The position numbers were made by a program, and so were the translations under genes. This document shows positions 8,507 through 16,445 of a stretch of 64,000 bases of DNA, in pieces. Each line of letters begins with the position of its first letter. Position 1 is the stretch's first letter. The DNA lies in the NCBI RefSeq assembly GCF_024206495.1, contig NZ_JAMBPQ010000029.1, forward strand, positions 1-64,000. The letters run 5' to 3'. This DNA comes from Paraburkholderia sp. CNPSo 3272 (GTDB lineage: Bacteria; Pseudomonadota; Gammaproteobacteria; Burkholderiales; Burkholderiaceae). Under the pieces are notes generated by a model, which saw only the letters and a program-made list of their open reading frames with translations, was not told the origin of the DNA and did not search any database.

Positions 8507-9112
8507 ATGAAACAACCCATCTCATCGCCCGCCGCAGCCGGACATGGCACGGAAGACGGCCTGCACACGCCGACGGTGCGCGATCTGTTCCTCGGCTTTC
8601 TCGGTCTCGGCTTCACGTCGTTTGGCGGCGCATTGCCGTTGGCGCGGCGCACCATCGTCGAGCAGCTCCGCTGGCTCACCGCCAGCGAGTTCACCGACCT
8701 GCTCGGCCTCTGCCAGTTCTTACCGGGCGGCAACGTCATCAATCTCTCGGTCGCGCTCGGCATGCGTTTTCAGGGATGGCGCGGCGCGCTCGCAGGCATT
8801 CTCGGCCTGATCGCGGGTCCGTCGCTCGTCGTGATCGGGCTCGGTGTGCTCTACGAGCGCACGCAAAACGACCCGCACGTGCGGCATCTGTTCGTCGGGC
8901 TCGCCGCGGCGGCCGCCGGGCTGCTCGTCTCGATGGCCCTGAAAATCGTTCTGCCGCTGCGGCGCGAGCCCGCAGCGGCCCTGGTCGCCGCGCTCGGCTT
9001 CGTGGCCATCGCCGTGCTGCGCACGCCGCTCTTGCCCACCATGCTCGTGCTCACGCCAGTCGGCATCGCGCTCGCGGCCCGCGCGGCGCGCAAGGAAGGA
9101 GGCTTGCGATGA
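8507..9112 (+). CDS. Chromate transporter, N-terminal-type CHR protein
   Basis: This 201-residue membrane protein has one CHR domain. The signature region contains FTSFGGALPLARRTIVEQ (about 29-46) and LCQFLPGGNVIN (about 61-72), followed by several hydrophobic segments to the C-terminus. In the CHR superfamily, such short one-domain proteins come as adjacent pairs that together equal one full-length ChrA. The second half follows here with a 4-base ATGA overlap. The frame opens at a TTG at 8483, but the ATG at 8507 is the more natural start. The pair is expected to export chromate by exchange for protons or sulfate. Other substrates are possible, since many CHR homologues confer no chromate resistance. 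Confidence 0.86.
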   Translation: MKQPISSPAAAGHGTEDGLHTPTVRDLFLGFLGLGFTSFGGALPLARRTIVEQLRWLTASEFTDLLGLCQFLPGGNVINLSVALGMRFQGWRGALAGILGLIAGPSLVVIGLGVLYERTQNDPHVRHLFVGLAAAAAGLLVSMALKIVLPLRREPAAALVAALGFVAIAVLRTPLLPTMLVLTPVGIALAARAARKEGGLR

Positions 9113-9636
9113 GCGCCACACTCGTTGCGCTCGCCGCGATCTTCGGCCAGCTTTCGCTGCTCGCTTTCGGCGGCGGCAACACGATCCTGCCCGAGATGCA
9201 GCGTCAGGTCGTCGAGGTCCACCACTGGATGCCCGCCAGCGAGTTCAGCGCGCTATTCGCGCTCGCCCAGGCCGCCCCGGGCCCGAACATGATGGTCGTG
9301 ACGCTGGTGGGCTGGCACGTGGCCGGCTGGGCAGGCATGCTGGTCACGTCGATTGCGAAGTTCGGGCCGTCGTCGCTCGTCACGATCGCCGCGCTGCATG
9401 CGTGGGATCGCTTCAAGGACCGCCCGTGGCGGCGCATCGCGCAAAAGGGGCTCGTGCCGGTGACGGCGGGTCTCGTGGCCGCGAGCGCCGTGCTGATCGC
9501 GAGGGCCTCCGATCCTTCCTGGATCGCCTGGGCGATTACCGGCGTATGCGCCGTGCTCGCGTTTCGCACGAAGATTCATCCGCTGTGGCTGCTTGGCGCG
9601 GGGAGTTTGATCGGGCTGTCGGGATTCGGGCAGTAG
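9109..9636 (+). CDS. Chromate transporter, C-terminal-type CHR protein
   Basis: This 175-residue one-domain CHR protein is the partner of the preceding gene. Its motifs parallel the first half: FGGGNTILPEMQRQVVE (about 20-36) and ALAQAAPGPNMMVV (about 52-65), with four to five hydrophobic segments. It starts at an ATG that overlaps the upstream stop (ATGA at 9109-9112), with AAGGAGG just upstream, so translation is probably coupled. The two halves likely have opposite membrane topology and assemble as a heterodimer. The gene is convergent with amn. A small palindrome (ATTCGG-TAT-CCGAAT) at 9653-9667 follows the stop but has no T-run. Confidence 0.86.
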   Translation: MSATLVALAAIFGQLSLLAFGGGNTILPEMQRQVVEVHHWMPASEFSALFALAQAAPGPNMMVVTLVGWHVAGWAGMLVTSIAKFGPSSLVTIAALHAWDRFKDRPWRRIAQKGLVPVTAGLVAASAVLIARASDPSWIAWAITGVCAVLAFRTKIHPLWLLGAGSLIGLSGFGQ

Positions 9637-9737
9637 GCGACACCCGCGAATGATTCGGTATCCGAATTGATGCAAGGCAAGAGCGCAATTCGACGGACTG
9701 GCCGGCGCCCACCGTGCGCCAGCCAGCCATAAAGCGG

Positions 9738-11264
9738 CTACTGAAACGCCACCTCGGCGAAGCTGCGCAATTTGCGGCTATGGAGCTGGTGAAGGCCGTT
9801 CGTGCGCAGAATCTCCATCGCCTTCACGCCGATCTGCAAATGCTGATCGACCTGCGCGCGATAGAACGAATCGGCCATGCCCGGCAGCTTGAGTTCGCCG
9901 TGCAGCGGCTTGTCGGAAACACACAGCAAGGTGCCGTACGGCACGCGAAAGCGGAATCCGTTCGCGGCGATGGTTGCGCTTTCCATGTCGAGCGCGATCG
10001 CGCGGCTTTGCGAGAGGCGTTGCACCGGCTCGCGATGATCGCGCAGTTCCCAGTTGCGGTTGTCGACGCTCGCCACCGTCCCGGTGCGCATCACGCGCTT
10101 GAGCTCCACGCCGTCGAGCTTCGTGACCTCAGCGACCGCGCGCTCGAGCGCGAGCTGAACTTCAGCGAGCGCCGGAATCGGCACCCACAGCGGCAAGTCG
10201 GCATCGAGCACGTGATCCTCGCGCACATAGCCGTGCGCGAGCACGTAGTCGCCCAGGCGCTGCGTGTTGCGCAAGCCCGCGCAGTGGCCGAGCATGATCC
10301 ACGCATGCGGACGCAGCACGGCAATGTGATCGGTGATCGTCTTCGCGTTCGACGGTCCGACGCCGATGTTGATCATCGTGATGCCGCTGCCGTCCGCACG
10401 CTTGAGGTGATAGGCCGGCATTTGCGGCAGGCGCGCCGTCGCCGTGCCTTCGTCGTCCTGTTCGCCCAGGTTCGCGTTGTACGTCACCACATCGCCGGGC
10501 TCCACGAACGAGGTGTATTCGCTGCGATAGTTGCGCAGGTCGGCGTCGTCGGTATGTGCCATCATCGCGCGGCCGAGCTTCACGAACTCGTCGATATAGA
10601 ACTGATAGTTCGTGTAGAGCACGTAGTTCTGCACGTGCGTGGGCGACGTGGCCGTGTAGTGCTTGAGCCGGTGCAGCGAAAAGTCCACGCGCGGCGCGGT
10701 GAAGAGTGCAAGCGGATGCGGCTCGCCGGGCTCCGGCTCGTAGGTGCCGTTCACGATGCGGTCGTCGAGCTGCGCGAGATCCGGCGTATCGAATACGTCG
10801 CGCATGGCGAAGAGGCGCTCGCGGTCGAGATCGCCTTCGAGGTGTATGCCTTCGGCGAACGCGAAATGCACGGGAATCGGCTGATCCGACACGCCCACTT
10901 CGATGCCCACATGATGGTTCTTCGCCAGCAGACGCAACTGCTCGCGATAGTAATTGCCGAAAAGATCGGGGCGCGTGACGGTGGTCTCGAACACGCCGGG
11001 GCCCGCCACGAAGCCATACGAGCGGCGCGAGTCGATATGCGTGTTGACGTTGGTGCGGATGCGCACGAACGGGTAGCACGCGCGGACGCGGCGCTCGAAC
11101 GCCTCGCCGCGGCGATAGCGCGCAAACGCGTCGCGCAGGAACGACGTATTCGCTTCGTAAATGCTCGAGAGGCGCGCCACGGCGTCGGCGGCGTCTTCGA
11201 AAAATTCGTCCGGGAAGTCGTGCGCCGGCGTCATGAGGGGCCGCAGGTAGCTATCGTTGTTCAT
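9738..11264 (-). CDS. amn: AMP nucleosidase
   Basis: This 508-residue enzyme hydrolyses AMP to adenine and ribose-5-phosphate, controlling the adenylate pool. The N-terminal AMP-nucleosidase domain (about 1-180) precedes the nucleoside phosphorylase-like catalytic domain (about 210-500). In the latter, ITMINIGVGPSNAKT, MLGHCAGLRNTQ and ALDMESATIAANGF, with the substrate-binding Met-Glu pair, are clear. Its length matches E. coli Amn closely. Although the frame is open for another 137 codons upstream, the ATG at 11264 is preceded by GGAGAGG at good spacing, and upstream residues look noncoding. It is a single gene divergent from the DUF2782 gene. Confidence 0.95.
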   Translation of the reverse strand: MNNDSYLRPLMTPAHDFPDEFFEDAADAVARLSSIYEANTSFLRDAFARYRRGEAFERRVRACYPFVRIRTNVNTHIDSRRSYGFVAGPGVFETTVTRPDLFGNYYREQLRLLAKNHHVGIEVGVSDQPIPVHFAFAEGIHLEGDLDRERLFAMRDVFDTPDLAQLDDRIVNGTYEPEPGEPHPLALFTAPRVDFSLHRLKHYTATSPTHVQNYVLYTNYQFYIDEFVKLGRAMMAHTDDADLRNYRSEYTSFVEPGDVVTYNANLGEQDDEGTATARLPQMPAYHLKRADGSGITMINIGVGPSNAKTITDHIAVLRPHAWIMLGHCAGLRNTQRLGDYVLAHGYVREDHVLDADLPLWVPIPALAEVQLALERAVAEVTKLDGVELKRVMRTGTVASVDNRNWELRDHREPVQRLSQSRAIALDMESATIAANGFRFRVPYGTLLCVSDKPLHGELKLPGMADSFYRAQVDQHLQIGVKAMEILRTNGLHQLHSRKLRSFAEVAFQ

Positions 11265-11478
11265 CTTCGTTCGCCTCTCCGTTTGATGGGTCCACATTAC
11301 CACGGAAGGTGCGACTTTCTGGCGACGGACCTCGCCACGCCCAGGGCTTTTGGAGCACCCGCCGGGAGGACGCTGCGAGCGTCGCGCACGGCCCGCCGGC
11401 GCGGGCCGCAGCGCTTGCGCGACATGGGGCAAAGCGCCCGGATTTGCTAGAATTGGGGCATCCCATCGGAGAAAGACC

Positions 11479-11886
11479 ATGAAGTCGCACCTTCTTGCCG
11501 CCGTCGCGGTGACGCTCGCTTTCAGCGGGGTCGCCATGGCCGCGCCGGCCGACGACGCAAAGACCGCCGTCGAGGCACAATCCGCGCAGGCCGAGAACGA
11601 ACGCGCGGGCCTGCCCGATCTGGCTGCGATCAACAACAAGCCGGCCGCACGCGTCACCTCGAAGGTCAACATCAACGACGTGCCGCGCGTGCCCAGCTAT
11701 CACGAAGTGAGCCCGAACGGCACAGAAATCACCGAGTTCCGCGACAAGGGCAAGCCCGTCGAGATCAACGTGCATTCGAACTTCGGCACGCGCTATACGA
11801 TGAGCGCGAACCCCGACACCTCGCCGCAAGTACGCAACAACGGCCAGGCCAGCACGCGCCTGCCGTCGATCAACCTGCATTACTGA
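11479..11886 (+). CDS. Exported DUF2782-like protein
   Basis: This 135-residue protein has a cleavable signal peptide (about 1-22, ending VAMA before APADD). The C-terminal half, with VSPNGTEITEFRDKGKPVEINVH, resembles DUF2782 proteins, where a short beta-rich domain binds an unknown partner. Position supports this: in Pseudomonas a DUF2782 gene lies next to thrB and polA, and here it is immediately upstream of thrB with polA nearby. GGAGAAAG precedes the ATG at 11479. The function is unknown and the product is probably periplasmic. The family call is tentative; the secreted nature is well supported. Confidence 0.7.
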   Translation: MKSHLLAAVAVTLAFSGVAMAAPADDAKTAVEAQSAQAENERAGLPDLAAINNKPAARVTSKVNINDVPRVPSYHEVSPNGTEITEFRDKGKPVEINVHSNFGTRYTMSANPDTSPQVRNNGQASTRLPSINLHY

Positions 11887-12059
11887 GCCATCCGGGCGCG
11901 CGCATGCCTTTGAGGAGGCAGCCCGCCCCAACGCCATGTGCGCCGCCCCATGAGCCGGGCCGCGGCCATCGCGCCTGAGCCGGACACGCCTGCAAGCCCC
12001 TCGGGCAGTACCGCGCAGCGTTCGCCGACCCGCCATTACCAATCAACCGACCTTCTTGC

Positions 12060-13067
12060 ATGGCCGTCTTTACCGCTGTCACCGACCAGGATCTTGCCCA
12101 ATGGCTGCGCGACTACGAGCTCGGCGACGTCGTCGAATTTCGCGGCATCCAGTCCGGCATTGAGAACAGCAACTTCTTTCTGACGACGACGCGCGGCGAA
12201 TACGTCCTGACGATCTTCGAAAAGCTGACGGCCGAACAACTGCCGTTCTACCTCGACCTGATGCGGCATCTCGCCTCGCATCGCGTGCCGGTACCCGACC
12301 CCATGCCGCGCAAGGACGGCGCGCTCTTCGGCCTGCTGCAGGGCAAGCCTGCGGCCATCGTCTCGAAGCTCGAAGGCAAGCCCGAACTCGCGCCCGGCGT
12401 GGAGCACTGCGCGGAAGTGGGCCAGATGCTCGCGCGTATGCACCTGGCGGGCCGCGACTACCGCGGCGACCAGCCGAATCTGCGCAGCCTTTCATGGTGG
12501 GAAGAAACCGTGCCGACGGTGCTGCCGTTTCTGGACGACGCCCAGCGCACCCTCCTCACGAGCGAACTCGACCATCAGCGCGCATTCTTCGGCTCGGCCG
12601 ACTACGCGGCGCTGCCGGGCGGTCCGTGCCACTGCGACCTGTTCCGCGACAACGCCATGTTCGCGCACTCGCACCCGGCGCCGGGCCACGAAGTTCGGCT
12701 GGGCGGCTTTTTCGACTTCTATTTCGCCGGCTGCGACAAGTGGCTCTTCGACGTTGCCGTGACCGTGAACGACTGGTGCGTCGATCTCGCCACCGGCAAG
12801 CTCGACGCGGCGCGCGCCGACGCGCTCCTGCGCGCCTACCAGACCGTGCGCCCATTCACGCCCGAGGAAACGCGGCACTGGATGGACATGCTGCGCGCAG
12901 GCGCGTACCGCTTTTGGGTCTCGCGCCTGTATGATTTCCACCTGCCGCGCTCGGCCGAACTGCTCAAGGCGCACGATCCCGGCCACTTCGAGCGCATCCT
13001 GCGCGAGCGCCTCGCCGGCAGCGAGGCGGGTTCCCATCACGCCTTGCCCCATCGCCCATGCAACTAA
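12060..13067 (+). CDS. thrB: Homoserine kinase
   Basis: This 335-residue kinase of the ThrB/aminoglycoside-phosphotransferase fold phosphorylates L-homoserine with ATP on the way to threonine. The beta-rich N-lobe (about 1-100) holds IQSGIENSNFFL. The catalytic loop HCDLFRDN near residues 193-200 has the base Asp and metal-binding Asn, and GGFFDFYFAGCD near 218 carries the metal-binding Asp of the DFG-like segment. This is the alpha/beta-proteobacterial type, unrelated to the GHMP-type ThrB of E. coli. The gene overlaps the downstream membrane-protein gene by 10 bases, suggesting an operon. Threonine synthase is not in this window. Confidence 0.93.
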   Translation: MAVFTAVTDQDLAQWLRDYELGDVVEFRGIQSGIENSNFFLTTTRGEYVLTIFEKLTAEQLPFYLDLMRHLASHRVPVPDPMPRKDGALFGLLQGKPAAIVSKLEGKPELAPGVEHCAEVGQMLARMHLAGRDYRGDQPNLRSLSWWEETVPTVLPFLDDAQRTLLTSELDHQRAFFGSADYAALPGGPCHCDLFRDNAMFAHSHPAPGHEVRLGGFFDFYFAGCDKWLFDVAVTVNDWCVDLATGKLDAARADALLRAYQTVRPFTPEETRHWMDMLRAGAYRFWVSRLYDFHLPRSAELLKAHDPGHFERILRERLAGSEAGSHHALPHRPCN

Positions 13068-13861
13068 TTGAAGTCCCCGCGAAGACGGGCTACGTCTGGT
13101 TCCGCCAGGGTATCTGGCTGTTCCGCCGCAATCCGCTCGCGTTTCTCACGCTGTTTTTCGCCTATTTGCTGGCGATGACGCTGATTTCCGCCATTCCCGT
13201 GATCGGCGGCGTGCTGCCGCTGCTGTTCGTGCCCGGCGTGGCCGTCGGCTTTATGGCGGCGTGCCGCAACACGATCGCGGGCAAGCCGGTGTTCCCGACC
13301 ATTCTGATCGACGGCTTTCGTTCGTACGGCAGCAACGTGGCGAAGCAACTGCTGGTGCTCGGGGCGATTTACGTGGGGGCGATGTTGCTGGTGCTGGCCG
13401 CGTCTGCGTTCGTGGACGGCGGCGCGCTATTGCGGCTGATGACGATCGGCGGCGACCTCGACGCGCAAGCGCTCGCCAACAGCGACGTGCCGCTCGCAGT
13501 GCTTGCCTCGCTGCTCTGCTACGTGCCGGTGTCGATGCTGTTCTGGTTTGCGCCCGTCCTCACGGCTTGGCACGACGTGCCGCCCGTGAAGGCCCTGTTC
13601 TTCAGCATCGTGAGCTGCTGGCGCAACAAGGGCGCGTTCATGGTGTATGGGGCGCTGTGGTTCGCCGTCTCGACGGTCGTCTCGATCGGCCTGTCGGCGC
13701 TGCTGCGCGCGCTCGGCGCCGGCGACTTCACGGTGGCGATCCTGATGCCTGCGCTCATCATCGTGACGACGATGCTCTATTGCTCGTTCTACGCGACCTA
13801 TCGTGGCTGCTTCGGTGTGCAGGAAAAGCAGGCCGCCGAAATGCCGGATTCGGGACGCTGA
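13058..13861 (+). CDS. BPSS1780-family integral membrane protein
   Basis: This 267-residue inner-membrane protein has about six hydrophobic segments (near 28-65, 105-130, 145-180, 190-215 and 225-250). The opening IEVPAKTGYVWFRQGIWLFR is the hallmark of the family known from Burkholderia as BPSS1780 proteins. No enzymatic motif is seen and no function is established to my knowledge. It overlaps the 3' end of thrB by 10 bases, so it is probably co-translated. A strong hairpin terminator follows 30 bases after the stop. Confidence 0.8.
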   Translation: MQLIEVPAKTGYVWFRQGIWLFRRNPLAFLTLFFAYLLAMTLISAIPVIGGVLPLLFVPGVAVGFMAACRNTIAGKPVFPTILIDGFRSYGSNVAKQLLVLGAIYVGAMLLVLAASAFVDGGALLRLMTIGGDLDAQALANSDVPLAVLASLLCYVPVSMLFWFAPVLTAWHDVPPVKALFFSIVSCWRNKGAFMVYGALWFAVSTVVSIGLSALLRALGAGDFTVAILMPALIIVTTMLYCSFYATYRGCFGVQEKQAAEMPDSGR

Positions 13862-13892
13862 CCGGCGCGGTAGTCGTTCAAGCTCAAAACGC

Positions 13893-13927
13893 AAAAACGG
13901 CGCCTTTGCGAGCGCCGTTTTTATTTT
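13893..13927. terminator. Rho-independent terminator, probably bidirectional
   Basis: AAAAACGGCGC (13893-13903) pairs with GCGCCGTTTTT (13912-13922) around an 8-base loop, and TTTTATTTT follows on the plus strand. The left arm supplies an A-run, so the structure can end transcription of the thrB operon and of the convergent DUF3563 gene. Confidence 0.85.
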
Positions 13928-13956
13928 GCCACGTTAGCAGGGCGCAGCATTCCTGC

Positions 13957-14136
13957 TTAGCCGTAGTGGTTCATCCACGACGGGTGGCGCGTGGCCTTCT
14001 CGCGATCCATCTTGCGCATGCGGAACTCGAGATCGTAGATGTCGACGGACTGCGCGAGATACGCTTCCTCGCGCTGCTGGCGGCGAGCTTCGGCGGTTTC
14101 GGAGAGGAACAGGAAAAGACGGCTGAGCAGGTACAT
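13957..14136 (-). CDS. DUF3563 family small protein
   Basis: This is a 59-residue protein. An N-terminal hydrophobic stretch (YLLSRLFLFLSE) is followed by a charged helix with REEAYLAQSVDIYDLEFRMRK, the conserved core of the DUF3563 family found in Burkholderia and relatives. Its function is unknown. The ATG at 14136 is preceded by GAAGGG at proper spacing. Upstream lies a strong promoter with a perfect TATAAT, in which two copies of GGGTTTACCC overlap the -35 box and the spacer. This suggests tight regulation or methylation-sensitive expression. The longer in-frame extension upstream is noncoding in appearance. Confidence 0.78.
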   Translation of the reverse strand: MYLLSRLFLFLSETAEARRQQREEAYLAQSVDIYDLEFRMRKMDREKATRHPSWMNHYG

Positions 14137-14184
14137 GATTTGGCCCTTCTTTGACGGGCACGTGCCCGCGAATCGAATGAAGCC

Positions 14185-14216
14185 ATTATAGGGTAAACCC
14201 TGTTTAGGGTAAACCC
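14185..14216 (-). promoter_or_regulatory. DUF3563 promoter with tandem GGGTTTACCC (GTWWAC) sites
   Basis: Read on the minus strand, -35 TTTACC (14208-14213) and -10 TATAAT (14185-14190) are separated by 17 bases. Two identical decamers, GGGTTTACCC, occupy 14207-14216 and 14191-14200, 16 bases centre to centre. The first covers the -35 box and the second fills the spacer up to the -10 box. Each holds one GTTTAC, a GTWWAC match (14209-14214 and 14193-14198). Confidence 0.7.
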
Positions 14217-14237
14217 CTAAGTTGCACCTGGTCGCTT

Positions 14238-15419
14238 TTAACCAACGTCCTGCGTCAATTCGGCGTCGTAGGCCTCGTCGAAGGCCTCGCGGCGATGAGC
14301 CTCGAAAAACTCCCAGATCAGCGCGCTCGCGTCCGGTCCGGTCGAGGAATGGAAGGGCACCGTGTCGTCGCCGCCGCTCCAGGCGTGGTCGAGGTCCGCC
14401 ACGCGGCACAGCCGCACGACACTCGCGCCGTCCAGCTCGTAATCCTGCTCGCGATAACCGTCCCTGAAAGTCTCGCGCGACACGACGCCCTGACGCACGC
14501 CGCGCGTATCCGCAAGACCGTTCAGACGCAGCAGTTGCAGCGCGAGCTGTTCCGCGTTGACGGGCGCGACGACGGCGTCTGCGTCGCCCTGCACGACGAT
14601 CGCGGGCATGCCCGGGTGGATACGCGCGCCCAATTGGGTATCGACGAGCGCCACCGGATCGTGGTGCACACCGCGCCGCATCACATCGAGCGCGGTCACG
14701 CCCGAGCGTGCTTCACCGAATGCGGGGCCGGAATGCAGTGCGATGGCGGCGAAACGGCTGGGCGAGCGCACCGCGAGCAACATCGCGAGCCCCGCGCCCG
14801 CCGACAAACCCGCCAGATAGACGCGCGAGCGGTCGAAGCCGTGCTCCTCGACGAGCGCATCGACCAGAGAAACGACGGATGCCGCTTCGCCGCCGCCGGC
14901 CGCGTCGCGCGCGTCGTACCAATGCCAGCATTGGTGCGGGTGCGCGCGTTCCGACTGCTCGGGATACACCACCGCGAAGCCATGCCGGTCGGCGAGCAGG
15001 TTCATGCGGGTGCCTTCGGCGAAGGAGTCCATTGACTGCTTGCAGCCGTGCAGCATCACGACGAGCGGCATGCCCCGCGTCTTGCGCGCCGTCGGCAGGT
15101 ACAGCCCGTAAGGCAGGGAACGTCCGGCATGCTGGTCGTTCGCCGGTACCAGGTGATCCGCGCGGCGCCATTCGCCCGCGGCCCAGGCGGCCGCACGCGG
15201 ACCCACGCGCGACTCGCGCACCGGCGCGCCGCTGCGAGCCTGCCCCGGCGTCACGCGCCTGGCCGCCTGCTCGGCTGCGGCCTGAGCGGCGCGCCAGATT
15301 GCCTGCGGCTTGGGCGTATCGATTCCCGCCCCTTTGAGGGCGTTGCGGGTCGCCCCGGTCTGGATGGCGAGCAGACGTCGCATGCCACCTGCCCACAGCT
15401 TCGTCAGATTTTTCGTCAT
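14238..15419 (-). CDS. PHB depolymerase-family esterase
   Basis: This is a 393-residue alpha/beta hydrolase of the esterase/PHB depolymerase family. The oxyanion segment VVMLHGCKQS (about 119-128), lipase box GLSAG (near 204-208), Asp in QGDADAVV (near 285) and His in DHAWSGG (near 350) form a complete triad. There is no signal peptide: the N-terminus MTKNLTKLWAGGMRR is basic and amphipathic. That suggests an intracellular enzyme or granule-associated protein, as for short-chain PHB-type hydrolases, rather than a secreted depolymerase. Residues 35-85 are Ala/Arg-rich linker. The real substrate (polyhydroxybutyrate oligomers, feruloyl esters or other) cannot be told from sequence. It is the only gene of its transcription unit. 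Confidence 0.82.
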   Translation of the reverse strand: MTKNLTKLWAGGMRRLLAIQTGATRNALKGAGIDTPKPQAIWRAAQAAAEQAARRVTPGQARSGAPVRESRVGPRAAAWAAGEWRRADHLVPANDQHAGRSLPYGLYLPTARKTRGMPLVVMLHGCKQSMDSFAEGTRMNLLADRHGFAVVYPEQSERAHPHQCWHWYDARDAAGGGEAASVVSLVDALVEEHGFDRSRVYLAGLSAGAGLAMLLAVRSPSRFAAIALHSGPAFGEARSGVTALDVMRRGVHHDPVALVDTQLGARIHPGMPAIVVQGDADAVVAPVNAEQLALQLLRLNGLADTRGVRQGVVSRETFRDGYREQDYELDGASVVRLCRVADLDHAWSGGDDTVPFHSSTGPDASALIWEFFEAHRREAFDEAYDAELTQDVG

Positions 15420-15705
15420 CTAAGGCCTCGTAAAAGGGTCCGACGCATCGTGGCGTTTTGCCCCGATACGTCGTTGTGCAACGCACAATAACACCATTTG
15501 GATGACGCTGCAGATCGGACAAGCTGGGTTCTGTCCGTCCGTGCGTTCGTCGAGGCACGCCTTCGTCTAGGCGAGGCCAGCTATACTGGATGAACGTCTC
15601 ACGCGCGTGTCGGCCAGCCAGGCGGCTCGCGCGTTAAGTCGCCATGAAGTAGCGGTTAAGCACCTGCAATCCCAGGATCCTCTTCAGACAGCCGGCAGCG
15701 GACTC

Positions 15706-16407
15706 ATGCCAGATTTGCCCATTCACCTTTGGTACTCGATTACCAATCTCGGCGGCGCAGGCCTCACCCTGCCGCTGGCGTTGGCGATCGCGCTGTGGCT
15801 CGTCGTCGGCTACTCGTGGCGGATGGCGGCGAGCTGGGTGTTTGTGCTCGGTCTGGCAATCGGCCTGGTAACGCTCACCAAGATCGCGTTTCTCGGCTGG
15901 GGCGTGGGGGTAAGAGAACTGGATTTCACGGGGATCAGCGGCCACGCCATGCTGTCCACGGCCGTCTATCCCGTCGCGTTCTTCTTGATGCTGCAAGGCG
16001 CGCCGTCAATTGTGCGCGCCACAGGCGTGACCATTGGCCTCGCGGTAGGGCTCGCGGTCGCGCTCTCGCGCGTGGTGCTCGACGCCCACTCGCCTTCCGA
16101 GGCCGTCACGGGCTGCGTGGTCGGGGCGCTCACCGCGCTCGTGTTCGCGCGCTACTGGTGGCAGGCGCAAGCCCGGCGAATTTCTGCGGCGGCCGTCGCG
16201 CTGAGCCTCACGGCGCTGACCATCGCATTGCACAACGTGCATGTGCCCACGCATCGCTGGGTCACGCACATCGCGCTCACGGTTTCAGGCCACGACCGGC
16301 CCTACGTGCGCGCCAAATGGAAGGCCAACCGCGCCAACCGCGCGCCGGTCGCGCCCGTCTCGCAAACCCGCAACGGCCTCACGCCGCCCGCCCAGCGCCA
16401 CGCCTGA
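15706..16407 (+). CDS. PAP2-family membrane phosphatase
   Basis: This 233-residue protein has about six transmembrane segments, beginning at residue 5. The PAP2 motifs are visible as GISGHAM (near 85-91) and SRVVLDAHSPSE (near 121-132), the latter fitting SR-x5-H-x3-D with Glu in the final place. Members dephosphorylate lipid phosphates such as undecaprenyl pyrophosphate or phosphatidic acid at the periplasmic face. The C-terminal 40 residues after the last membrane segment are basic and disordered. The frame is open from a GTG at 15607. I chose the ATG at 15706 because the first transmembrane domain follows it, but neither start has a strong ribosome-binding site. Confidence 0.8.
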   Translation: MPDLPIHLWYSITNLGGAGLTLPLALAIALWLVVGYSWRMAASWVFVLGLAIGLVTLTKIAFLGWGVGVRELDFTGISGHAMLSTAVYPVAFFLMLQGAPSIVRATGVTIGLAVGLAVALSRVVLDAHSPSEAVTGCVVGALTALVFARYWWQAQARRISAAAVALSLTALTIALHNVHVPTHRWVTHIALTVSGHDRPYVRAKWKANRANRAPVAPVSQTRNGLTPPAQRHA

Positions 16408-16445
16408 GCAGCCCGCCTGACTGGCGGCGTTCCGTTCGACGCCGC

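Noticed and set aside
9653..9667. Palindrome ATTCGG-TAT-CCGAAT as a terminator between chromate transporter and amn
   Set aside because: A three-base loop and short arms with no T-run on either strand make factor-independent termination unlikely.
13957..14409. 150-codon version of the DUF3563 protein
   Set aside because: The extension runs through the promoter and into the esterase gene. The family is about 50-60 residues long, so the ATG at 14136 is used.
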